A DNA stretch of 37,542 bases from Planctomycetia bacterium (GTDB taxonomy: Bacteria; Planctomycetota; Planctomycetia; Gemmatales; HRBIN36): NCBI GenBank assembly GCA_016795155.1, contig JAEUIE010000044.1:252224-289765 (forward strand). The letters run 5' to 3'. The notes beneath the pieces were generated by a model. That model worked only from the letters and a program-made list of their open reading frames with translations, was not told where the DNA came from and did not search any database. Shown piece by piece: positions 24,306 through 32,096 of this stretch (the first letter of the stretch is position 1; each line of letters starts with the position of its first letter). The translations under genes were made by a program, and so were the position numbers.

Positions 24306-25244
24306 ATGTGGCATGCTTGGTGGTATCTGGTTAAACTCTCCTTCTGGCGACAAGGGCGATCTCTCCAGACGCTCACCGCATTTCTGCTGATATTTCTACT
24401 AGCGGGAATCATCGTTGTCGTTGCAACAGTCAACGCCAGTTTCGGCAGACCCGGCTGGAACGTTTCCAACTTTACCCGTGATCTGATCGTTGGCCGGGAC
24501 AATATCCCCGGAGTTTATCTGAATCTTCTGTTGCCTTTGATGTGTTTGTGCTTTGGAACGCAGGCGTTGGGTGGTGAATGGGAAGAACGAAGCCTAGTCT
24601 GGGTTCTAACTCGACCGATTCCTCGTTCCTTGATCTATTTAGCCAAATTTACCGCTGCCCTGCCCTGGACATTGGCAACCACCCTGGGTGGATTCTGGCT
24701 CGCTGGTTTTGCAGCAGGTTCCCGGTCTGTTGATTTAAACTGGAACCAATCCCTGGCTCAAAGGCTAACCGAAATGGGGCCATTCAGCGCACCTTTTCTG
24801 TTGCCTGAAATTCTGGAAGCTGGCAACTTGCGTCCAGACGTCACTTGGCCAGGTATCGAAGTTGTATCAGCTCTATGGCCTTGCGTAATGATGGGTAGTA
24901 TTGCCTACCTGGCGCTTTTTATGCTCTTTGGTGCCGTGTTTCGTCGCTCCACCGTGATGGGAATGACGTATGCTTTCCTGTTGGAAGGATTAGTTGGATC
25001 AATGCCGGGTTTGTTAAAAAGAGGAAGCTTGTCTTTCTATACCCGCTGTATGTCGTATGATTGGGCGGGAAGTACCAGTTGGGCAACAGCCAATGGAATG
25101 CTGGGGATCGATCCAACTCGAAACAGTCTGGTGCTACCCGTACCCGGTGTGGTAGCACTAAGTGTGCTGATATTGATCACGATACTGCTATTGGCCCTCG
25201 GAGCCTGGCGGTTCTCCCGAAAAGAATTCCACGATTTGACTTGA
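24306..25244 (+). CDS. ABC-2 type permease, second
   Basis: A 312-residue integral membrane protein. An N-terminal helix (residues about 22-45, LTAFLLIFLLAGIIVVVATV) is followed by a loop and about five more helices (about 72-90, 110-140, 195-225, 230-250, 285-305). The segment GTQALGGEWEERSLVWVLTRPIPRSLIYLAKF is the conserved cytoplasmic loop of ABC-2 permeases (E-x-R/G-S-x-x-x-L-x-x-P-x-x-R). No Shine-Dalgarno is evident before the ATG. It lacks an adjacent ATPase of its own, so it probably uses the ATPase at 20302 or a distant one. The cytidylate-kinase-like gene starts seven bases after its stop. Confidence 0.83.
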   Translation: MWHAWWYLVKLSFWRQGRSLQTLTAFLLIFLLAGIIVVVATVNASFGRPGWNVSNFTRDLIVGRDNIPGVYLNLLLPLMCLCFGTQALGGEWEERSLVWVLTRPIPRSLIYLAKFTAALPWTLATTLGGFWLAGFAAGSRSVDLNWNQSLAQRLTEMGPFSAPFLLPEILEAGNLRPDVTWPGIEVVSALWPCVMMGSIAYLALFMLFGAVFRRSTVMGMTYAFLLEGLVGSMPGLLKRGSLSFYTRCMSYDWAGSTSWATANGMLGIDPTRNSLVLPVPGVVALSVLILITILLLALGAWRFSRKEFHDLT

Positions 25245-25251
25245 GCTTGCC

Positions 25252-25989
25252 ATGTCTACCTCGATACACAACTTGAATGAACGGTCAGGAACTCATTCCA
25301 TTCCCCGTCACGGTGATGCCGGGGATCGCTCGCTGGTGCAGGTGTTCCATCCACCAGCAATTACCATTGCCATCAGCCGGGAAACCGGTGCACGTGGTGC
25401 CAGTATTGGCAAACGGGTCAGCAAGAAACTGGGATGGTCCTACTACGATCAGGAACTGCTACATTACCTCGCCCAAGGCAGTCGACTGGAAGATGAAATA
25501 TTCACCCAATTGACTCCTGAAGCACGCGAATGGGTCGGTGAGAATTTCGCGATGCTGCAGCAGGAAAACCGGCTGATCAAGGACGCCAAAGAACAGGACA
25601 TGGCTCAGGTCATCCTGGCTATTGCAGCTAAAGGTAAAGCAGTGATTGTGGGACGCGGTGCTGGTGCATTACTTCCTGCACAGTGTGTCATGCATGTACG
25701 CATCCTGGCACCTCTGGAAGACCGTGTCACCTGGATCAGGCAGATTCATCGTCTCACACGTGATCAGGCACTGGATTTTATACAACGGCAGGATAAGCAG
25801 CGGGCGGGCATGCTGGATGCTCATTTCCGCAAGTCAGCGCGAGATAACGTGATTTACGATATGATGTTGAATTCTTCCCGTTTGGGTGAGTTAGGGTGTG
25901 CCTCAGTGATTGCAGAAGCTGCCCGACTGAAGCAGAACCTCGGAGCCTTTTCAGGTTCTGCCATGCCAATTCAGGAGTCTACTCTTTAG
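25252..25989 (+). CDS. Cytidylate kinase-like family protein
   Basis: A 245-residue cytoplasmic protein of the cytidylate-kinase-like group (Cytidylate_kin2). Residues about 39-65 carry ITIAISRETGARGASIGKRVSKKLGW, the diverged P-loop of this family (ISRxxGxxGxxIGxxL), followed by YYDQELLHYLAQ, which matches the YDxELI motif of the group. VILAIAAKGKAVIVGRGAGALL and the following MHVRILAPLEDRV fit the second core strand. The C-terminal helices hold the Arg/Asp-rich lid region (DKQRAGMLDAHFRKSARD). The N-terminal 36 residues are low in structure. Whether it phosphorylates CMP is unknown; many members lack a tested substrate. It lies seven bases after an ABC-2 permease and overlaps the convergent gene by 11 bases. 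Confidence 0.85.
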   Translation: MSTSIHNLNERSGTHSIPRHGDAGDRSLVQVFHPPAITIAISRETGARGASIGKRVSKKLGWSYYDQELLHYLAQGSRLEDEIFTQLTPEAREWVGENFAMLQQENRLIKDAKEQDMAQVILAIAAKGKAVIVGRGAGALLPAQCVMHVRILAPLEDRVTWIRQIHRLTRDQALDFIQRQDKQRAGMLDAHFRKSARDNVIYDMMLNSSRLGELGCASVIAEAARLKQNLGAFSGSAMPIQESTL

Positions 25990-26374
25990 TTTTCTGCTTG
26001 CGTAGAAACAACGCACCCGACCAGACCAGATAAAGTAGCGCTACGAGAAAAACACAGGCGTATTCAGAAACCAGTTCATGTCGAACGGGTCTTCCATCAT
26101 AGACTGCTGGTTCGTTCTTCCAGATGGCAAGCATGAGACTTGCCAGGGGCACCGTCACCGCCAGGGTGAGCAGCGTCCAGAGTAGTGCTGCAAAGTGAAA
26201 TAACCGACGTCGTTTTATCTGGCTGCGCATGCCTTCAGCCAACGTCAAGTAGCCGAGCCCTAACACGAGTGGGATGAGTGCCTGCCATTCCGGAATGGGT
26301 ATGACGAACCTGGCCCCAGCCCCCAGTGCAAAAATCAGCAGGCCGGTAATAAAGGTCAGCCAGATCATGGGCAT
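25979..26374 (-). CDS. Hypothetical four-helix membrane protein
   Basis: A 131-residue protein with four hydrophobic segments (about residues 4-24, 30-47, 60-85 and 105-124), a cytoplasmic-looking basic loop (RSQIKRRRLF) between helices 2 and 3, and a Lys-rich C-terminus (RKQKTKE). The loop between helices 3 and 4 (KNEPAVYDGRPVRHEL) is polar. No known family recognised. The 3' end overlaps the convergent kinase-like gene by 11 bases. No clear ribosome site precedes the ATG; a second in-frame ATG lies two codons in. Confidence 0.65.
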   Translation of the reverse strand: MPMIWLTFITGLLIFALGAGARFVIPIPEWQALIPLVLGLGYLTLAEGMRSQIKRRRLFHFAALLWTLLTLAVTVPLASLMLAIWKNEPAVYDGRPVRHELVSEYACVFLVALLYLVWSGALFLRKQKTKE

Positions 26375-26385
26375 GGAAAGAATGA

Positions 26386-26417
26386 ACCCGCAGGGTTATG
26401 TGCTCACACCTGCGGGT
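26386..26417 (-). terminator. Candidate terminator after the HTH membrane protein gene
   Basis: ACCCGCAGG (26386-26394) pairs perfectly with CCTGCGGGT (26409-26417) around a 14-base loop. Read on the minus strand it lies 19 bases after the stop codon of the HTH gene and is followed by TCATTCTTTCC, only a weak T-tract. Confidence 0.5.
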
Positions 26418-26435
26418 ATAGTAGTATGTTGCCTA

Positions 26436-27998
26436 TCAGTTGGTTATCTTCTTCACCAGTTCAAACACTGCTCCCGTGACGGCACTCTTGGTCTCGTACC
26501 CAGCAATGCTGCGTACCATTTCAAAGAGAAGGAATCCGGTAAAGATCATGATCAACGCGGTTGGCAGGTGCACCAGGCTGACCCAACCCCATTCTGCTGC
26601 ACGGGCAGGTGCACCAGCATACACTTCTTCATCTGCCACTTCCACAACAGCCTCTTCATCATCGCCTGCCAGTTGCTGACGACGACCTCGTGCCGAGGCG
26701 GCACTAGCGGCTGCCATGTCAGTGGTAGCATCATCTTCATCGATAACCACTACTTCACTGCCGGTTTCATCGACGATGGCTGCATCATCATCCAGTGCCA
26801 ATTCGAAGTCTGAATCTTCCGTAACCATGACTTCTTCGCTAGGAATGCGAGCCGTCGATGAACCACTCGAATCAGGCGAAGAATCCAGTGCAGACATGTT
26901 GCCACTGGAGGAATCAGCACTCAGATCAAAGTCGCTGCTGGAATCTTCCGGTACCTGCAGAGACAAATCGAATTCAGATGATGTATCTTTCGGACCACCA
27001 TCCGGGCGAGGTGTGTAAGGCATCACTGCCAGTTCTTCACTACTGGCTGGTTCCAGGTTGAGTTCAAACGTGCTGGATTCGTCTGGAACAGGTGGCAACT
27101 TGGCTCGCATCGAACCACCCTGTGCAGGAGTCTGCACTGCACCACCCAGATCGACAATGTCTCGCTGCTTGGCAGCCAGATCAAGATCGATGTTATCCAT
27201 CGAGGGAGTCGTAAAATCAAAAATGCTGTCGTTCGGCCCGGGTGCTACGGGATTCAGTTCAAACTCACTGCTGGTATTAATGCCAGGCTTGGATGGTGGT
27301 TTGAGTTTGCCGGTGTCGCCTTTAGGTGGCTTGATCTTACCCGAACCGGTAGGCAGTTTGCCTGACCCGCCTGTGGGCAGTTTGCCTGAACCGGCAGGGA
27401 TAGGTGGAGGAACCAGTTTGCGGGAAGATGGCGGATCACTGATCGGCTTCATATCGAAATCAACCAGGTGCACACCCATATCGGGCAGACGACCGGACGG
27501 GCTATCGAGCCGAACTCGGCTGTCGCCGCTAGTTCCACCCAATGGTTCTCGCCCCAGTGGAACCGAGCTTTCATCATCAAAGCTCATTGGAGTGGCCGGC
27601 CCCAGTTTATCACTCTTGGCTGGCTTATTGCCAAAAACAAAGGAAGACGATGAGGGAACGCCAGAATCTTCGTCGCCCGCCAGTGCACCGAGGTCTACTT
27701 TTCCGGTATCCCCTCCTGCACTGGGCTTGCCTTTGGTATCTTTTTGAATTTCAGCGCGTTCTCCTGCAAATATATCGGAGGGAGCACCCTGAAGATCCGG
27801 ATCAGAAAGACGGAAATTGGGATTGCTCACTAAACCACGTCGCGTGGCTAATTCATCAACGTCGGAGACTTTAAACCGCCAGGTTCCACGGTCTGCAAAA
27901 GCACGGATTTCGCGATGTTGAGCCATCGCATTCAATTCCTGCGTCGTCAGCCCCAGCTTCTTGGCTGCATCTTCCAAACTGTAAAAGTCTTGTGACAT
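26436..27998 (-). CDS. HTH (excisionase/MerR-like) protein with a long acidic linker and C-terminal membrane anchor
   Basis: A 520-residue protein. The ATG at 27998 has GGGAGG five bases upstream, so the longer frame from 28037 is not used. Residues 1-50 form an excisionase-type winged HTH: FYSLEDAAKKLGLTTQELNAMAQHREIRAF then GTWRFKVSDVDELA. Residues about 60-470 are low-complexity: a Lys/Gly/Pro part with GSGKLPTGGSGKLPTGSGK repeats (about 215-250) between acidic Ser/Asp-rich parts (SSSDFDLSADSSSG). A single hydrophobic segment (about 484-502, ALIMIFTGFLLFEMV) lies 20 residues from the end. This suggests a DNA- or protein-binding head held at the membrane by a tail anchor. Similar HTH-plus-acidic-tail proteins occur in planctomycetes without known function. 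An 18-bp palindrome lies 55 bases upstream. Confidence 0.75.
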   Translation of the reverse strand: MSQDFYSLEDAAKKLGLTTQELNAMAQHREIRAFADRGTWRFKVSDVDELATRRGLVSNPNFRLSDPDLQGAPSDIFAGERAEIQKDTKGKPSAGGDTGKVDLGALAGDEDSGVPSSSSFVFGNKPAKSDKLGPATPMSFDDESSVPLGREPLGGTSGDSRVRLDSPSGRLPDMGVHLVDFDMKPISDPPSSRKLVPPPIPAGSGKLPTGGSGKLPTGSGKIKPPKGDTGKLKPPSKPGINTSSEFELNPVAPGPNDSIFDFTTPSMDNIDLDLAAKQRDIVDLGGAVQTPAQGGSMRAKLPPVPDESSTFELNLEPASSEELAVMPYTPRPDGGPKDTSSEFDLSLQVPEDSSSDFDLSADSSSGNMSALDSSPDSSGSSTARIPSEEVMVTEDSDFELALDDDAAIVDETGSEVVVIDEDDATTDMAAASAASARGRRQQLAGDDEEAVVEVADEEVYAGAPARAAEWGWVSLVHLPTALIMIFTGFLLFEMVRSIAGYETKSAVTGAVFELVKKITN

Positions 27999-28052
27999 GT
28001 CAGCCTCCCAGACGGTTCGCCTGGCCCCATGTGGCAATGCACGTTCCTACGA

Positions 28053-28070
28053 AAATGTACCGGTACATTT
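28053..28070. promoter_or_regulatory. Perfect 18-bp palindrome, candidate operator
   Basis: AAATGTACCGGTACATTT equals its own reverse complement. It lies 55-72 bases upstream of the HTH membrane protein start, a usual place for an operator bound by a dimeric regulator. No second copy was noticed in the window. Confidence 0.5.
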
Positions 28071-28361
28071 CCGCCACCTTCTCGATTCTAACCGGGTTCC
28101 CTCTCTTTGCAAGAAAAGCTTCAACGGAGTTCACCACTTAGACGGAAAAATCATCCGAAACAAGGCCGTTCACACCGATTACACCGATCGCAACTACGAT
28201 TCAGGCCTGAATAGCTCCACAAGACACCTCATGTGACGGAAAGCATAACCTACAATCCAAAAGCATCAGACATACGGGTACTATCGGTGGTGTTTCACAC
28301 TTGGGTGCTTGTTTCAATGTTGATGCTGTGTTAAGTTCAGGCATTAAAAGGATTTATCAGC

Positions 28362-28494
28362 CTGTTGAATAAACTGTGGGAGGGTTATCCGGTACTCGGG
28401 ATGACCATGCTGGATGCGCGAAACTCAATGGTTGAGCATCCAAATGCATGAGTACAAGCGTAACCCTGCAACATCTTTCCTTTTTATTCAACAG
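28362..28494 (+). repeat. Copy B of the interspersed repeat, with outer terminal inverted repeats
   Basis: The core 28375-28473 aligns along its length with the repeat at 5911-6009 (shared TGTGG, AGGGTTAT, CGG, TGCTGGAT, ACCCTGC and ACA blocks). Outside the core, CTGTTGAATAAA (28362-28373) and TTTATTCAACAG (28483-28494) form a perfect 12-bp inverted repeat, giving a 133-bp unit that looks like a miniature inverted-repeat element. It lies in the 516-base gap between divergent genes at 28038-28553; apart from this and the palindrome at 28053, I see nothing else there. Confidence 0.7.
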
Positions 28495-28553
28495 ACTCTT
28501 AATATTGCTGATCACTTATATGCTACGTGCCAGCAGCAATTCAGGAGAATTCT

Positions 28554-29615
28554 GTGTGCCTCATCATCCTATCGACATTGCTATTACCAAGCGAAATGGA
28601 TGTCAATTCGTTATTGACCATGCACACTGCAGCATTGCAGTCAATTAGTACATTGCAGTGTGATATGGAAATAGAACAGCATAATAAGGAAAAAATCTAC
28701 AAGGGAAGTGGCGCTTATGTCAGGTCGGGGACTTCAGCAAAAGCTATCGAAAAGAATCTAGTACCAGGGCGAAAAATTGAAAGTCTTTCTATCAACGGGA
28801 TAACAAAACGCCTCATGTTCGCTAATGGAAATTACACCGTAGGTATATTCGACTCCAGACTAGAAATACTCACGGAATGTGATGCATGGTTCTATGCCCT
28901 CCTCATAGTTAGACGTCCTGGAAAGCTCGAGCCGATTTCACTAAGTGAACTCGTTAGTGAATCGCAAAATGTCACGGTTCGCGAAACTACTAGCGAAGGC
29001 ATAAAACGGCTTGTTCTCAAAATGTCATATTCTAATCCCAAGGATACTAACGAACGATGGGATATTAATATTGAGTTTAACCCGACGAAGAACTACCTGA
29101 TCAATAATATAAAATACTATTCGGTCGGTTCTACTTATCCTCATGTCTTACTGCATTATCATATTCCATCTTTTCAAGAAGTGGCTTCGGGAATTTATTT
29201 TCCACAAAGGCTAGTTTATGATTGGTCGGTCAAAGAGGAGCGTCATGGGAAAATATTAGTAACTTTCAAGAACTTGCAATGCAATAAGCCTATCAACAAT
29301 CATGATTTAACAATTAGATATCCAAGAGGAGTCAAGGTGAGAGATTTGATCAGAGGGACTATGTACAATTACGATGAAAATGGTTCCATAATCTCAAAAG
29401 AAGTTCCGATAAACCATAATTCCAAGCCGCTGGAGAATACGGATATCAAGGCTAAGCCAAGTGACACTGTGCCTAAAAAAGTAGTCTACGATACCTCTGC
29501 CGAGTCGCAGAGTTGGCCATGGATTGTTTATGTGCTTCTAGGTGTTGTTGCGATCTCTATCGGGTATTTTGTATACACCTTCCTGGTGAATCGGCTGTCA
29601 AGTTCCAAGGGCTAA
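28554..29615 (+). CDS. Uncharacterised exported protein with C-terminal membrane anchor
   Basis: A 353-residue protein I cannot assign to a named family. The frame is open from a GTG at 28527, but the GTG at 28554 has AGGAG six bases upstream and starts a short hydrophobic segment (CLIILSTLLLP), so I take that. Residues about 20-280 are beta-rich (IESLSINGITKRLMFANGNYTVGIFDSRLEILTE), with a loose resemblance to LolA-like lipoprotein-sorting domains (a TMHTAALQSISTLQCDMEIE opening). A membrane helix lies near the C-terminus (about 320-343, WPWIVYVLLGVVAISIGYFV) followed by a short basic tail. First of three packed genes: the next starts one base after its stop. By eye more AT-rich than its neighbours. 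Confidence 0.65.
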   Translation: MCLIILSTLLLPSEMDVNSLLTMHTAALQSISTLQCDMEIEQHNKEKIYKGSGAYVRSGTSAKAIEKNLVPGRKIESLSINGITKRLMFANGNYTVGIFDSRLEILTECDAWFYALLIVRRPGKLEPISLSELVSESQNVTVRETTSEGIKRLVLKMSYSNPKDTNERWDINIEFNPTKNYLINNIKYYSVGSTYPHVLLHYHIPSFQEVASGIYFPQRLVYDWSVKEERHGKILVTFKNLQCNKPINNHDLTIRYPRGVKVRDLIRGTMYNYDENGSIISKEVPINHNSKPLENTDIKAKPSDTVPKKVVYDTSAESQSWPWIVYVLLGVVAISIGYFVYTFLVNRLSSSKG

Positions 29616-29616
29616 C

Positions 29617-30720
29617 GTGATGCGGAACTACTTTTCCAAAAATATACTCCTGATTTTTCTTATCCTGTTTCCAATTATTATATTCGTGCTGAGCCGTTTT
29701 CGTGCATACACCGTCGAGAGTACAGCGCCAAAGCTATCTTTAGTCGATGTTGTCAATCTCGGTGAGCGGGATCTTGGCGAGAAGATCGTATCACCTCTGA
29801 CTATTACGAACAATGGAAACAGCGATCTTGTGCTGGATGATCAAAGGTCCAGTTGTGCCTGCTCTGGTCTTTGCGTCAAGGAAAATAATGTTCTTTCCTT
29901 ACTGGAAAAGGCGGTAGTGGATGCTGGATCATCGCGAACCTTTTACATTCAAGTGACTGCCACTGGACTCTCAGGCCAACCCCGGCAACATATCCTCGAC
30001 TTGCGAACGAATGATCCACAGTTTCCCAGGAAGCAGATTCAAGTATCTATTTCCAAGATTCGTGCAGGGCCTTACACTCAGCCCTCTTCACTACTCTTTG
30101 GCAAAGTAAACAAGGGTGAAAAAATATCTAAAACGATCGAGGTTCGTCACCCTGATTCCAAAACACTACGCCTTCAGCAAGCTGTGAGTAATGATCGAAG
30201 GATAACGGTGAGATTGCTGCCGACTGTCGAAAAGGCAAATAAGGATATCGACCCAAGGAATGATCATCTGTCAGGCTTGATAGAAGTTTCGATAGACACT
30301 AGCACAGCTGGTGAGATCAACTCAATAGTTCAATTGCTTTTCACTGAAAAGCCAACTGGCGAACTTAACTTGCCAGTCCATGGAATCATTCAAGAAGAGA
30401 TCGTAGCTTTCCCAACAGTGATACTGCTCCCTAAAACGACGGAAAGTGGTCTCCAATACAAGGCAACCGTACGACTTTCTGCGAGCGATGGAAGCCTGTT
30501 TTTCGTGAGTAAAGTAACTTCACCGAAAATGGTCCAGGTCACCTCTCAAAATGATGAGGTTCCATCTCAAGCACATCAAATGCAAATAACCTTAGGTGAA
30601 GATTACAGTAGCGATGAGCCTCAGGAGCACATTCTCCACTTTGATTGCAGGAAAGCAGAAAGTGGTAACGTAATCACCATGAAGGTTAAACTCATCCTGC
30701 AACCGAAAGGTCGGCGATGA
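29617..30720 (+). CDS. DUF1573-domain membrane-anchored protein
   Basis: A 367-residue protein. GTG at 29617 and ATG at 29620 are adjacent possible starts; AAGGG upstream serves either. Residues about 8-27 are a hydrophobic signal or anchor (NILLIFLILFPIIIFVLS). Residues about 45-150 carry the DUF1573 pattern VVNLGERDLGEKIVSPLTITNNGNSDLVLDD, then SSCACSGLC (the conserved Cys region) and the typical ending LRTNDPQFPRKQIQVSI. The rest (about 155-367) is two further Ig-like beta domains with FGKVNKGEKISKTIEV, i.e. a repeated theme. DUF1573 is an Ig-like (ASPM/SPD-2/Hydin-like) fold found in envelope proteins. The stop overlaps the DUF1559 start by four bases (ATGA). Role unknown. Confidence 0.82.
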   Translation: MMRNYFSKNILLIFLILFPIIIFVLSRFRAYTVESTAPKLSLVDVVNLGERDLGEKIVSPLTITNNGNSDLVLDDQRSSCACSGLCVKENNVLSLLEKAVVDAGSSRTFYIQVTATGLSGQPRQHILDLRTNDPQFPRKQIQVSISKIRAGPYTQPSSLLFGKVNKGEKISKTIEVRHPDSKTLRLQQAVSNDRRITVRLLPTVEKANKDIDPRNDHLSGLIEVSIDTSTAGEINSIVQLLFTEKPTGELNLPVHGIIQEEIVAFPTVILLPKTTESGLQYKATVRLSASDGSLFFVSKVTSPKMVQVTSQNDEVPSQAHQMQITLGEDYSSDEPQEHILHFDCRKAESGNVITMKVKLILQPKGRR

Positions 30721-31652
30721 GAAAAGCCATTACTCTTGTTGAAGTTATCGTTGTCGTGGCGATCATACTGATTCTCATCGCGCTTGCCCTGCCAGCGGTG
30801 CAGAAAGTGCGTCGTGCAGCCGATATTCTGAAATGTAAATCCAATATGAAGCAGATGGGGATCGCTTTCCATAATCGACAAGCATCGCATGGGCAATTTT
30901 CTTTGCCGGATACTTCTACTTCACCTGCCAACCGGCAGGATTTGCTGGGCTGGTTAGTGCATATGCTCCCCGACATCGAGCAGGATGCTGTTTTTGCGAA
31001 GGCGATTCAAGACCTGGAAATATCCCGAGACACCAGTTCTGATCCAAGACACACGGGGCTGGCGAAGGTGATCCCCCTTTATGTATGTCCTACCGATACT
31101 CGTCTCTATGCACCACGCGTGTATCCTAACGGACTGGAAGTTGGCTACACCTCTTATCTCGGCGTGTTACAAGTACAGAAACTTGGTCCTTTGCAAGTAA
31201 TAGCAGGTCCTCAGTTTTTAACTGCGCCGCTCGGTATGAGTAAACAGTCGTTTTCATTAATTAAAGATGGTGTCAGCAATACCGCCATGGTCAGCGAACG
31301 CCCACCTCCCGATGGAAATGTTTATGCTGGTAGCTGGTATACTGCATTTTATTATAGCGGTAATCCTTTTCGCTGCGAGGGACCACACTCCAAGATGGAT
31401 TTGGGACCAGATGCACTCAAGTTTCTTCTTAACCAAAATAGCTGCCCGGAAGATTGCATCGTAAAAACGTATCTTGGCCCAGGAAGGTTGGATAACCCCT
31501 GCGATCGATTTCATCTGTGGAGTCTGCATGGGCTCGGCGCCAATTTTCTGTTCGCAGACGGATCCGTACGTTTTCTCAGCTATTCTGCCAATGCCATGAT
31601 GCCTTCCATCTTTTCCATTGATGGAGGCGAAGCAGTGGAATTGCCCGATTGA
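30717..31652 (+). CDS. DUF1559 prepilin-like protein
   Basis: A 311-residue protein of the planctomycete DUF1559 family. It begins with a type IV pilin-like N-terminus: MRKA then ITLVEVIVVVAIILILIALALP, where cleavage by prepilin peptidase would fall before ITLVE (Ala rather than the usual Gly at -1, though). After the helix come VQKVRRAADILKCKSNMKQMGIAFHN, the usual DUF1559 start (AREAAR..C..NLKQ.GLA.HN), a central domain with YVCPTDTR and TSYLGV, and the C-terminal LHGLGANFLFADGSVRFLS motif (H-x-GG-x-N-x-x-FADGS in the family). Fourth helix not needed. ATG overlaps the DUF1573 stop by four bases, so it is the last gene of the operon 28554-31652. These proteins may form pseudopili or extracellular fibres, but that is inferred. 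Confidence 0.9.
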   Translation: MRKAITLVEVIVVVAIILILIALALPAVQKVRRAADILKCKSNMKQMGIAFHNRQASHGQFSLPDTSTSPANRQDLLGWLVHMLPDIEQDAVFAKAIQDLEISRDTSSDPRHTGLAKVIPLYVCPTDTRLYAPRVYPNGLEVGYTSYLGVLQVQKLGPLQVIAGPQFLTAPLGMSKQSFSLIKDGVSNTAMVSERPPPDGNVYAGSWYTAFYYSGNPFRCEGPHSKMDLGPDALKFLLNQNSCPEDCIVKTYLGPGRLDNPCDRFHLWSLHGLGANFLFADGSVRFLSYSANAMMPSIFSIDGGEAVELPD

Positions 31653-31743
31653 GTGTTGTCTTGCTGTAAAATCGCTTGTGGAAAGCTGTTTTCCATCCAT
31701 TTTTAACCAGTTCACTTGCACCGTATCCAATCATGATGCAAAT

Positions 31744-31863
31744 ACTCATGAGGGCATGATGCCCGGTTCATGAGTTGTGCCGACGATGATAACCGCAACT
31801 CGTGAGGGGGGCGTCCGAGCTTTCATGGGTGATAGTCAGCCTATCCAACTGGCAGGCTATCAC
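31744..31863. other. Cluster of intergenic hairpins, two of them mutually exclusive
   Basis: ACTCATGA (31744-31751) pairs perfectly with TCATGAGT (31768-31775), with GGGCAT/ATGCCC inside. The same TCATGAGTTGTG (31768-31779) can instead pair with CGCAACTCGTGA (31794-31805) using two G-T pairs. A further hairpin joins GTGATAG and CTATCAC (about 31829-31863). They occupy the 444-base gap 31653-32096, in which I see no convincing gene. Confidence 0.5.
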
Positions 31864-31983
31864 CTCAGATTGCTTCTGCTCTGTTCTCAACACCGCCCTT
31901 TCCTCTGCAGACTTCCCTGCCCTTATTGACCCCATCAGACAGGTACCCTACGCTGAACGTAGTATAGATACATGGCATGCAGT

Positions 31984-32040
31984 GGGTGCCATGGTTTGCG
32001 TGTACTCACGCTAACCATGCCAATTCACCGCATGGTTACT
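31984..32040 (+). repeat. 57-bp hairpin repeat, copy 1
   Basis: It matches 36455-36511 at 52 of 57 positions, same orientation. It folds as CATGGTT/AACCATG, a T-T mismatch, then GCGTG/CACGC with a TACT loop. It ends 56 bases before the start of the large membrane protein gene. Confidence 0.75.
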
Positions 32041-32096
32041 ATGGGGCTTACTTAGTAACGTAAGTGCAGTTTCCTTTCATCAGCTACAGGTCCTTC

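Noticed and set aside
31802-32014. 70-residue open frame in the intergenic region
   Set aside because: It overlaps hairpin repeats, has no ribosome site and no recognisable protein pattern.
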